In this document: one piece after another, positions 5,997 to 12,879 of the stretch
Numbering within the stretch: the stretch's first letter is position 1
Layout of the letters: every line of letters begins with the position of its first letter
Assembly (NCBI GenBank): GCA_031257795.1
Contig: JAIRNW010000015.1
Coordinates: 1 to 14,786, forward strand
Source of the DNA: Holosporales bacterium
GTDB lineage: Bacteria > Pseudomonadota > Alphaproteobacteria > BNTO01
Length of the DNA: 14,786 bases
Direction of reading: 5' to 3'
Program-made: the position numbers and the translations under genes
Notes under the pieces: model-generated
The model's input: the letters and a program-made list of their open reading frames with translations, nothing else
Databases searched by the model: none
What the model was told of the DNA's origin: nothing

Positions 5997-8702
5997 TTAT
6001 ATCAACCCGCTGAGAGTCCTCTGCATAACTGCCTCAATAGCAGCATGCAATTCCTCTTTATTCTTACCATTCCCCTGTGCGACGCGCGCCTTCCCGCCGC
6101 CTCGCCCCCCGATGTGTGCGCACAGCTCTTTGACTAAATCATTCGCCCCAACGCTTTTGCTGAGACCCTCGCTAACCAAAACAACAAAAGGGATCTCGTC
6201 GGCGATTGTATTGTACACGATGAGCACCTTCTCTGAGTTTTCACCGCTCTTTGCCGTAAAATTGCCCCAAAGCTCGTGTGCCAGCTCATGAATCGATTGA
6301 CGATCGGCATTGGCGGCCCTGCAAACGCGCAGCCCCCCGGCTTTGCACAGGAAATCTTTAGTCTCTACGTCACTACGAGAGCTAGCCGCTTTCATTTTAT
6401 TGATTTCCTGGGCGAGCGCTTTATTTTCCTTCAGCAACTCGCTCTTTTCGTGTTCATGCTTATCCAAGCACTCGCGCAAGTAGTCTAACGCAGCAAGCCC
6501 GCAAACAGCCTCAATCCTGCGCACCCCAGCAGCAATCCCAGCTTCGGAAACAATCTTGAACACTCCGACTTCCCCTGTGTTGGAAACATGAGTTCCTCCG
6601 CAAAATTCTTCTGAATAATACTTTTCATCGCCCACCATCCCAAGCCTCACAATACGAACGCGCTCGCCATACTTCTCCCCGAAAAATGCCAACACCCCGC
6701 TCTCCTTAGCCTCCTTGGCAGAATACTCCACGATGCACGACGGTGTTGCCTGCAGAACCTGCGCATTCACATCATCTTCAATTAATTTGCGTTCTTCATT
6801 GGAAACGGGGCTGTGGTGGGTAAAATCGAAACGGAGACGGTTCTCATCGAGGGACGAGCCGCTTTGCGCCACGTGACTGCCCAAAATTTTTCTCAGTGCG
6901 GCTTGCAGAAGGTGGGTGCCAGAGTGGTGAGCGCGAATACGCTGCCGCCTTGCTTTGTCGACGACGGCGCTGACCTTACATGAGGCAATCTCTTGCGCGC
7001 TAGGCAGCTGTCCGCGCACTGGCTTGCACTTATGGATGATGTGGTCGCTGACGGCAAAAACCTCCTGCACTTCCAGCTCAAAATTCTCTGAAAACACACG
7101 CCCCGTATCGCCGATCTGACCACCGGATTTTGCGAAGAAAGGGGTTTTATCGAAGACAGACCAATAACCGGAAATCCTAGTGTTCGTCGATTCACCTCCA
7201 ACATCTCCACCTGTCTCAGAAATCGCCAAAATCCGCACATCGTGAGCTTCCGTTGTTTCATAACAAAGCTTAACTGTCTGCGGGAGATCGGCGATCGTGC
7301 GCTCGAAATGAAGGCTCATGACGTCTCCGCTGAGCCCCAGAGTCCCAGCCTTCTGCGAGCGCTTTTTCTGCTCGTCCATAGCCCGCTCAAAGCCGTCTAA
7401 ATCGATGGTCATCCCACGAGCGCGCAAGATGTCCGCGGTGAGGTCCACAGGGAAGCCGTACGTATCGTACAATTTGAAGACAACATCCCCAGGCAACACC
7501 TTTCCAGAGAGGTTGGCAATTTCCTCATCCACCAGCTTCATCCCATACCCCAGGGTCTCGCCGAAGCGGTGCTCCTCTTCAAGGATGACCCTGCGGCACA
7601 ACTCGCTGCTGGCGACAAGCTCCGGATATTGCTCCCCCATCAGCTCCACGAGTTTGTCAACCAACCCGAACAATATCGGCTCGTTTGTCCCAAGATTCCT
7701 GACGTGACGCATCGCCCGCCGCATAATGCGCCGCAGGACGTAGCCTCTGCCGTCGTTGCGCGGCAAAACTCCGTCTGCAATAAGGAAACACATTGCCCTG
7801 ATATGGTCGGCGACAACGTTAAAAGACTGAATCTCCGGCTGTTCGCGATCACCACAACAACCCGCCGAGCAAGCATCGGCCAGACCTTTATATCGCTCAA
7901 AACCAGTGGCATGATACAGCAGCCTCGCGACCTCGCCCTTTAGCGCTTGAAACAAATCTGTGTCGAAATTATTGCTTTTCCCCTGCAAAACCGACGCGAT
8001 TCGCTCGAGGCCCATGCCCGTGTCAATGCTTGGTTTCGGCAGCAAAATGCGCGAATCAGGCAACTGCTCGTATTGCATGAAAACCAGATTCCACAGCTCC
8101 GTGAACCTGTCACCGTCGCTGTCCTTCGAGCCAGGAGGGCCGCCGCAGACCTTGTCGCCGTAGTCGTAAAAAATCTCGGAGCACGGCCCGCAAGGCCCAG
8201 TGTCTCCCATCGCCCAGAAATTGTCGCTTGAATTAATGCGGATTATCTTGTCTTCGTGGAAGCCCGTGATTTTCTTCCAGAGGGCGGCGGCCTCGTCGTC
8301 TTGGGCGAAAACCGTGATGCAGAGCCTGTTTTTGGGGAGGGAGAATTCCTGCGTTATGACCTGCCAGGCATGATATATGGCCGCTTCTTTGAAGTAATCG
8401 CCAAAAGAAAAATTTCCAAGCATTTCGAAAAATGTGTGATGCCGGGCGGTGTAGCCAACATTTTCCAGGTCGTTGTGCTTCCCGCCGGCGCGCACGCATT
8501 TTTGGGAGGTGGAGGCGGTTTTGAAAGGGGGCTGCACTTGCCCAGTGAAGTAGTCTTTGAATTGGACCATGCCAGCGTTCGTGAAGAGCAAGGTTTTGTC
8601 ATTGCACGGAACCAAGCTACTCGACGGGACGATTGTGTGCCCGGTGTTTTTAAAATATTTGAGAAATGTTTCTCGTATGTCACTTAAATTGAATGAATGC
8701 AT
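5997..8702 (-). CDS. alaS: Alanyl-tRNA synthetase
   Basis: 901 residues, slightly longer than the usual 870-880. It charges tRNA-Ala with alanine in the cytoplasm. Visible domains in order: class II aminoacylation domain with FTNAGMVQFKDYF (40-52), the motif 2 region RHHTFFEMLGNFSFGDYF (88-104) and motif 3 DTGMGLERIASV (227-238); editing domain with zinc ligands His593 and His597 (HSGTHLL) and Cys701/His705 (FCGGTHVSNTG); a short coiled linker rich in Lys/Glu (about 745-775); and the C-Ala domain with GGRGGGKARVAQGNG (866-879). All key residues are present. The ATG at 8702 has AGAGGT about 5 bp upstream, and this ribosome site touches the edge of palindromic element C3. ftsH ends 45 bp upstream on the same strand, so cotranscription is likely. 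No clear terminator is seen in the 138 bp before the next gene. Confidence 0.99.
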   Translation of the reverse strand: MHSFNLSDIRETFLKYFKNTGHTIVPSSSLVPCNDKTLLFTNAGMVQFKDYFTGQVQPPFKTASTSQKCVRAGGKHNDLENVGYTARHHTFFEMLGNFSFGDYFKEAAIYHAWQVITQEFSLPKNRLCITVFAQDDEAAALWKKITGFHEDKIIRINSSDNFWAMGDTGPCGPCSEIFYDYGDKVCGGPPGSKDSDGDRFTELWNLVFMQYEQLPDSRILLPKPSIDTGMGLERIASVLQGKSNNFDTDLFQALKGEVARLLYHATGFERYKGLADACSAGCCGDREQPEIQSFNVVADHIRAMCFLIADGVLPRNDGRGYVLRRIMRRAMRHVRNLGTNEPILFGLVDKLVELMGEQYPELVASSELCRRVILEEEHRFGETLGYGMKLVDEEIANLSGKVLPGDVVFKLYDTYGFPVDLTADILRARGMTIDLDGFERAMDEQKKRSQKAGTLGLSGDVMSLHFERTIADLPQTVKLCYETTEAHDVRILAISETGGDVGGESTNTRISGYWSVFDKTPFFAKSGGQIGDTGRVFSENFELEVQEVFAVSDHIIHKCKPVRGQLPSAQEIASCKVSAVVDKARRQRIRAHHSGTHLLQAALRKILGSHVAQSGSSLDENRLRFDFTHHSPVSNEERKLIEDDVNAQVLQATPSCIVEYSAKEAKESGVLAFFGEKYGERVRIVRLGMVGDEKYYSEEFCGGTHVSNTGEVGVFKIVSEAGIAAGVRRIEAVCGLAALDYLRECLDKHEHEKSELLKENKALAQEINKMKAASSRSDVETKDFLCKAGGLRVCRAANADRQSIHELAHELWGNFTAKSGENSEKVLIVYNTIADEIPFVVLVSEGLSKSVGANDLVKELCAHIGGRGGGKARVAQGNGKNKEELHAAIEAVMQRTLSGLI

Positions 8703-8711
8703 TACGGACCT

Positions 8712-8773
8712 CTATACACAGCCAAAAAAAGCATCGAAGCAACGAACTCACAAACTTGTTGTGGCCGAGTATT
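8712..8773 (-). repeat. Palindromic element C, copy 3 (short form, overlaps the ftsH 3' end)
   Basis: About 61 bp. TATACACAGCCAAAA at 8713-8727 pairs imperfectly with the opposite arm TTGTTGTGGCCGAGTATT ending near 8773. On the minus strand it contains GGCCACAACAAGTTTGTG followed by GTTCGTTGCTTCGATGC, matching copies C4 and C1. The common core is absent, so this looks like an internal deletion form. It encodes the last eight or so residues of FtsH (YSATTSL and the TGA), and its other edge abuts the alaS ribosome-binding site. Confidence 0.8.
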
Positions 8774-10745
8774 TGTTTCCATCACCGTCGGATTTAGCAG
8801 GTTTTTTGAAATACCCCCGCGCCCTTTTAGTAATTCCAGAAAGTTCCTTGTCGTCTTCGCTCAACCTCTTGCTGGTCCTGCTTCTTGTTTTCTCACTCGC
8901 CTTACTATCCTTATTCTCTTTTTCCTCGTCAACCGCATGAAGCGACACTTTCACAGGGAGCGGAGGTAACGTCCCACCCTCCAAAACCGTGCGGATTTCA
9001 TTCCCATCCAGCGTCTCTCTCTCGAGCATGGCCCCGGCGAGCGCGTAAAGCCCCTGCTTGTATTTGTTGAGCAAATCCCTAGCCTTCTGGAAGCACGAAT
9101 CGATAATCCCACGGATTTCCTCGTCGATCACTTGCGCGGTTGCCTCCGAAAAGCGCGACTTCTCGTACGGCTCCCCCTCATGACACGACCGGAAGCCTAT
9201 TTTCTCGCACATCCCCCACTCCATAACCATCCTACGAGCGAGAGACGTCGCGGCCTCTATATCCGACGAAGCTCCAACAGTAACATGATCAGGCCCAAAC
9301 ACCAGCTCCTCCGCGACCCGACCTCCCGTTGCGACTGTAATGTCGGCAACTATAGTTCGGTAAGACACTGCCACCTGGTCCTCTTCCGGCAAACGAATAA
9401 CCATTCCGAGAGCGTTTCCGCGAGGGATTATCGTGGCCTTGTGTATCGGGTGAGAGCCGGCGGTGTAGAAAGCGACGATCGCGTGCCCCGCCTCATGAAA
9501 CGCCGTTAATCGCCGCGCGTCATCGGTTAAAACCAACGAGCGGCGCTCGGCCCCCATCATGACTTTATCTTTTGCTTCCTCTAATTCGATCATCCCGACG
9601 GCCTTGCACCCTCTGCGGGCCGACAAAAGCGCCGCTTCGTTGACCAAATTCGCCAGATCCGCCCCGGAAAAACCAGGCGTCCCGCGAGCCAAAACGGAAG
9701 TGTCAACATCGTCTGACAGCGGAACTTTTTTGAGGTGCACCCTCATAATGTTCTCTCTTCCCTGAAGATCCGGGATCGGCACAACAACGCGGCGGTCGAA
9801 CCGGCCAGGCCGCAGCAAGGCGGTGTCCAAGACGTCTGGACGGTTCGTAGCGGCAATCACTATTATTGTCTGAGTCTCCTCAAAGCCGTCCATTTCGACC
9901 AAGAGCTGATTCAACGTCTGCTCCCGCTCGTCGTTCCCTCCTCCAAAGCCAGCCCCGCGCCTGCGGCCAACCGCGTCAATTTCGTCGATAAAGATTATGC
10001 ATGGGCAATTTTTCTTTGCTTGCCAGAACAGATCGCGCACACGGCTGGCTCCAACTCCAACGAATACCTCAACAAAATCAGAGCCGGAGATGCTGAAAAA
10101 AGGGACGCCCGCCTCACCGGCGATAGCCCTGGCTAGCAGCGTTTTCCCTGTGCCAGGGGGGCCGACAAGCAAAAAGCCTTTGGGGATTTTGCCTCCAAGC
10201 TTTTGGAATTTTTGCGGGTCTTTCAGAAAATCCACGACTTCTTGAAGCTCTGCCTTCGCCTCGTCCACCCCGGCAACGTCGTTAAAGGTGACTTTTACCT
10301 TTTTGTCGGTCACCATTTTTGCTTGGGACTTCCCGAAACTCAAGGCCCTGTTGTTTCCGGAACTTAATTGCTTCGTCGAAAAAAACATCATGAGTCCGAT
10401 GATGATGAACGGGATCCAAGGGAGGATCAGCTGCCAGAAGGAAAAATCTTGCTCAATAGGCTTGGCCGAGACAGAAACCCCGCGGTTCACAAGCTCTTGC
10501 GGGAGCATAGGGTTGTACGGAGCGTACGTTGAGAATGTTTGCCCCTCTTTGTTTCGTCCTGAGATATTTTGGCCCTGTATGTTGACCTCGACAATCTCAT
10601 CGTTTCTGACGGCGTTTATGAATTGCGAATAAGAGAGGTTGAGGTCAACGCGACGCTCGTTCGAATCCGTGAGGATTTTCGCCGAAAAGAACAGCATCGT
10701 GAAAATAGTAAACCAGATGAAAAAGTGTTTAGGGGTAAGGCGCAA
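8748..10745 (-). CDS. ftsH: ATP-dependent zinc metalloprotease FtsH
   Basis: 665 residues; a hexameric inner-membrane AAA+ protease that extracts and degrades damaged membrane and short-lived regulatory proteins. TM1 at about 8-25, small periplasmic domain, TM2 at about 104-123. The AAA module has Walker A GPPGTGKT (195-202), Walker B IIFIDEID (250-257) and the second region of homology with RPGRFDRR (312-319). The M41 protease has HEAGH (417-421), and Asp495 in GASSDIEAAT is the expected third zinc ligand. The start is TTG at 10745: an in-frame TGA lies only four codons upstream (10755-10757), and GAGAG gives a weak ribosome site, so no earlier start is possible. The C-terminal tail after about residue 600 is Lys/Glu/Ser-rich. 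Its last residues, YSATTSL, are encoded by repeat element C3. Another C element (C4) lies just upstream, in inverted orientation. Confidence 0.98.
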   Translation of the reverse strand: MRLTPKHFFIWFTIFTMLFFSAKILTDSNERRVDLNLSYSQFINAVRNDEIVEVNIQGQNISGRNKEGQTFSTYAPYNPMLPQELVNRGVSVSAKPIEQDFSFWQLILPWIPFIIIGLMMFFSTKQLSSGNNRALSFGKSQAKMVTDKKVKVTFNDVAGVDEAKAELQEVVDFLKDPQKFQKLGGKIPKGFLLVGPPGTGKTLLARAIAGEAGVPFFSISGSDFVEVFVGVGASRVRDLFWQAKKNCPCIIFIDEIDAVGRRRGAGFGGGNDEREQTLNQLLVEMDGFEETQTIIVIAATNRPDVLDTALLRPGRFDRRVVVPIPDLQGRENIMRVHLKKVPLSDDVDTSVLARGTPGFSGADLANLVNEAALLSARRGCKAVGMIELEEAKDKVMMGAERRSLVLTDDARRLTAFHEAGHAIVAFYTAGSHPIHKATIIPRGNALGMVIRLPEEDQVAVSYRTIVADITVATGGRVAEELVFGPDHVTVGASSDIEAATSLARRMVMEWGMCEKIGFRSCHEGEPYEKSRFSEATAQVIDEEIRGIIDSCFQKARDLLNKYKQGLYALAGAMLERETLDGNEIRTVLEGGTLPPLPVKVSLHAVDEEKENKDSKASEKTRSRTSKRLSEDDKELSGITKRARGYFKKPAKSDGDGNKYSATTSL

Positions 10746-10756
10746 GGTTCTCTCTC

Positions 10757-10924
10757 AAAATACCCGGCCACAAAAAGTTTGTGGGTTCGTCGAGTCGACG
10801 CCACAACAAAGTATGCAGCTTTGCCGGGAGTCCGGGGCTGCTCGAATGTTCACGTACTATTAAGTACGCTGCTCTTCTGCGCTCCGTGTCTCCTGCCCAC
10901 AATTCTTTTTTTGACCGGGTATAA
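10757..10924 (+). repeat. Palindromic element C, copy 4
   Basis: The left end AATACCCGGCCACAAAAAG pairs with GACCGGGTATA at the right end (about 10913-10923). In order inside: TTTGTGGGTTCGTCG, CAACAAAGTATGCAG, CTTTGCCGGGAG, then the common core from GCTGCTCGAATG (about 10837) to CTCCGTGTCTCCTGCCCAC (10900). The core is strikingly similar to the A2 core at 11210-11268 although the ends differ. It lies immediately upstream of the ftsH start codon and would form part of the ftsH leader. Confidence 0.85.
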
Positions 10925-10936
10925 CCCTCCGTCAAG

Positions 10937-10958
10937 GAAGTTCGTGGGTTCGTCGATT
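10937..10958 (+). repeat. Detached C-element end (TTCGTGGGTTCGTCG)
   Basis: GAAGTTCGTGGGTTCGTCGA repeats the subterminal motif AAGTTTGTGGGTTCGTCGA found at 10774-10793 in copy C4, in the same orientation about 165 bp further on. It may be the relic of a second insertion or of a longer element end. Confidence 0.5.
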
Positions 10959-11140
10959 TTTTTAATTCTTCTTATGGCTCGGTATATATTAAAACAATCA
11001 GGAACTACTGCATTCTACAAAAATTGGCATACTGTGTCCATTTTTTATGCGCCCTTTAACCGCTTGATATATCGAGTTATCAACCGGATTCTCCAGGAAT
11101 TTTTTCTAGCTTTATAAAACTTTGAACCGCAGGAAAGGCT
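10959..11140. other. Intergenic stretch without recognised gene
   Basis: An AT-rich stretch of about 180 bp upstream of ftsH on the minus strand, between C4 and the B1/A2 composite. An open frame crosses it on the plus strand, but its translation (ARYILKQSGTTAFYKNWH and following) runs in from repeat DNA, has no ribosome site of its own and resembles nothing I know. The ftsH promoter should be here, but I see no convincing -35/-10 pair. The minus-strand run TTTTAATATATACC near 10990-11003 is the most promoter-like piece. Confidence 0.4.
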
Positions 11141-11430
11141 AAGAACCCGTTGACATAATGGACCTCTTTCGAAACCTTCAAAATCAGTTTTGGGGTACGT
11201 CGATCCGGTGCTCGAATGCTCACGTACATCTAAGTACGCTCCGCTTCTGTGCTCCGTGTCTCCTTCCCAAAATTCTGATTTTGAAGGTTTCGAAAGAGGT
11301 CCAATGATTTAAATTGGTCTTTTCTGCGTCGAATTCTCTGCGTCGAATTCGGTTCGAAACTCATGTACGTTTAGGATACTCCGTTTCTCCTGAAAAATTC
11401 TCAATTTAAATCTTGTGTCAACTGATTCTA
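11141..11430 (+). repeat. Palindromic element B, copy 1, interrupted by element A2
   Basis: The outer left arm AAGAACCCGTTGACATAAT (11141-11159) continues after the A2 insertion as GATTTAAATT (11306-11315). The right arm, read on the minus strand, is TAGAATCAGTTGACACAA then GATTTAAATT (11403-11430). Without A2 and one AAT the element would be about 145 bp. The interior holds a 14-bp tandem duplication (CTGCGTCGAATTC, 11324-11351) and a diverged common core (about 11352-11400: TTCGAAACTCATGTACG, ACTCCGTTTCTCCT). It ends 5 bp before the stop codon of the EamA transporter. Confidence 0.8.
11160..11302 (+). mobile_element. Palindromic MITE-like element A, copy 2 (complete)
   Basis: 143 bp with perfect 28-bp terminal inverted repeats at 11160-11187 and 11275-11302 (outer end GGACCTCTTTCG). 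The interior is non-coding and includes the common core at 11210-11268 (GCTCGAATGCTCACGTAC, then AAGTACGCTCCGCTTC and CTCCGTGTCTCC). It is inserted within the left arm of element B1. The flanks read ...CATAAT before and AATGATTT... after, consistent with a 3-bp AAT target duplication. Copy A1 at 1-136 is its near-identical inverted partner. Perfect termini and low divergence between copies suggest recent mobility, presumably by a transposase acting in trans; none with matching ends is present here. Confidence 0.9.
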
Positions 11431-11434
11431 AAAC

Positions 11435-12595
11435 TTACCTCTTTGCAACAACCTCTGCTTGCCCGTCAAACAGCTTATTCCCCTTCTTAATATAGTACGA
11501 ACTGACCTTCCCGCGGTCTTTGTACGCCAGCAAGTACGAAACAATTATACAGCAGGAACTCAAAAAAGATCTCAGCGAAATCGTTTCTTTGAAAAAGACC
11601 AGCCCAATCAACGCAGAAAAAACAACCTTTATAGTCTTGAACGGAGCCGTGAAAGCGACAGCAGAAAAGCTATCCGCCTGAAGCGCGCAAGCCTTTCCCG
11701 CGAAAATGCACATAGCCGTGATGCCCAAAATGAAAACTTGCCCAAGCGAAATTCCCTGCCAAACAAGAAAACCAGGAATTGAAAGGAAAGTTGTCTGCAA
11801 TAGAAATGTATAGAATAGTGCTGTTGATAGAGAGTCGTGAATTGCGATTTCCTTCGTCATCAGAACCCCACACGATATGAAAAACGAGGCCGCCATCGGC
11901 AACAGCAATGTCCAGGAAAACTGGCCGAAATTCGCCCCCGACATCCAAAGCAATCCAGCGCATGAGAGCATGATGGCGATGACGACCCTTCGTGTTGGCT
12001 TCTCAGAAAAGAATAAAAACGACCCCATAACTGAGAAAAAAATAGAGGAAAGCGACAACACACTGCCAATCATAAGAGGAAGCCTTTTTAAGGATTCGAA
12101 AAGAAGAAGAGTTCCTGTTGTAGAACAGCAAACGTGTATCAGCTGGAGGTCAAACCTTTTTACTTTGATCAGCGATTTGAAACTCTTTCGACGAGCAAAA
12201 CTAATCATCAGTAAAGCAAAAACAGATTGCATAAACAGCAACTGCACTGAGGTGACGTTCTGCGGGAAATAGTGTATAATCGAAGCGGCAATAGATCTTA
12301 TCAAAACGCCTAAACTTGCAATGCAAACACCGTAAACGTTTCCCAGCGATTGTATGTCAGCGAAGCCGAGTTTCATAAACAAACGAACGACCGCAATCGG
12401 GACCTTCATCAAATTGTTACTATGGCTGCGTGGGCTAGAGTTCTCAGGGGCACGTAATTTAAATGGATTCTGCGGATGCGTAGTAGCATCCAGCCGCTGA
12501 TCAGCCTGAACAACGCGACCTATTTGCGCCGTTCCAGAATCAGAACCTGCCCATTCTTGAGCGTCTGTAACTCGAATATCCTCGTCGAAAGCCAC
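11435..12595 (-). CDS. EamA/DMT-superfamily membrane transporter
   Basis: 386 residues from GTG 12595. Two EamA-like halves with about ten hydrophobic segments are visible (for example 85-105, 116-133, 176-196, 203-219, 228-245, 258-276, 284-300 and 340-357). The C-terminal half ends with the typical AFTAPFKTIKVVFSALIG, FFKETISL and a final helix. Drug/metabolite transporters of this type move small metabolites; in intracellular bacteria relatives import host compounds such as S-adenosylmethionine, but the substrate here is unknown. The start is uncertain: the GTG has AAGGAT about 7 bp upstream, a TTG at 12658 would give 407 aa, and the ATG at 12409 gives a more usual 324 aa but lacks a ribosome site. 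The first 62 residues are hydrophilic and unlike the family. Its stop lies just after element B1. Confidence 0.9.
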   Translation of the reverse strand: MAFDEDIRVTDAQEWAGSDSGTAQIGRVVQADQRLDATTHPQNPFKLRAPENSSPRSHSNNLMKVPIAVVRLFMKLGFADIQSLGNVYGVCIASLGVLIRSIAASIIHYFPQNVTSVQLLFMQSVFALLMISFARRKSFKSLIKVKRFDLQLIHVCCSTTGTLLLFESLKRLPLMIGSVLSLSSIFFSVMGSFLFFSEKPTRRVVIAIMLSCAGLLWMSGANFGQFSWTLLLPMAASFFISCGVLMTKEIAIHDSLSTALFYTFLLQTTFLSIPGFLVWQGISLGQVFILGITAMCIFAGKACALQADSFSAVAFTAPFKTIKVVFSALIGLVFFKETISLRSFLSSCCIIVSYLLAYKDRGKVSSYYIKKGNKLFDGQAEVVAKR

Positions 12596-12658
12596 GGCCC
12601 CTATCCTTATCGCACATTTTGTGTGTTGCCTTTTTACCACATACCGCAGGAAAAACAA

Positions 12659-12879
12659 TTAAAAAACTCTTAAAAACGAACACCTTCCCCTCAAAAAAAG
12701 TTATAAAAATACTGTTGTACCGGATTGCAAGAGGCTTGCGGGGTTGTTGTTAGGTTCAGGGCGGTTTAGTGCGGTCCTGTATTTTCACAACGAAACCGCA
12801 AGTTTTGTCCGTTTGCACTTCGGTACGGTTTGCATAAGATTGGTTTTCCCGTCTTGTTTTGGTTTTTTAGGAGGTTATT
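12659..12879. other. Divergent intergenic control region
   Basis: 220 bp between the leftward transporter gene and the rightward barrel-protein gene, so promoters for both should be here. Minus strand: TTGCAA near 12725-12730 and TATAAC near 12700-12705 are spaced 19 bp apart, a weak candidate for the transporter. Plus strand: see the separate promoter entry. An inverted pair GCGGTTT (12761-12767) and AAACCGC (12793-12799) and a small GCAAG/CTTGC hairpin (12727-12739) are also present; either could be an operator or nothing. Confidence 0.4.
12813..12840 (+). promoter_or_regulatory. Candidate sigma70-type promoter of the plus-strand barrel protein
   Basis: TTGCAC (12813-12818) and TAAGAT (12835-12840) are separated by 16 bp, about 40 bp upstream of the GTG start. 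Each hexamer has four or five matches to consensus. The position gives a short leader containing the AGGAGG ribosome site. Confidence 0.45.

Noticed and set aside
10616..10935. Short minus-strand frames upstream of ftsH
   Set aside because: They are read out of repeat element C4 and lack start signals; one overlaps ftsH out of frame.
10569..11117. Plus-strand open frame of 182 codons
   Set aside because: It overlaps the ftsH 5' end and runs through element C4 and AT-rich intergenic DNA. It has no ribosome site and no recognisable protein content.
11345..11360. GGTTCGAAAC resembling a tRNA T-loop
   Set aside because: No acceptor, D or anticodon arms can be formed around it; it belongs to the core of element B1.
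12455..12480. AATTTAAATGGATTCTGCGG inside the transporter N-terminal region, resembling a B-element inner arm
   Set aside because: Only a short AT-rich match; no second arm, outer arm or core nearby.
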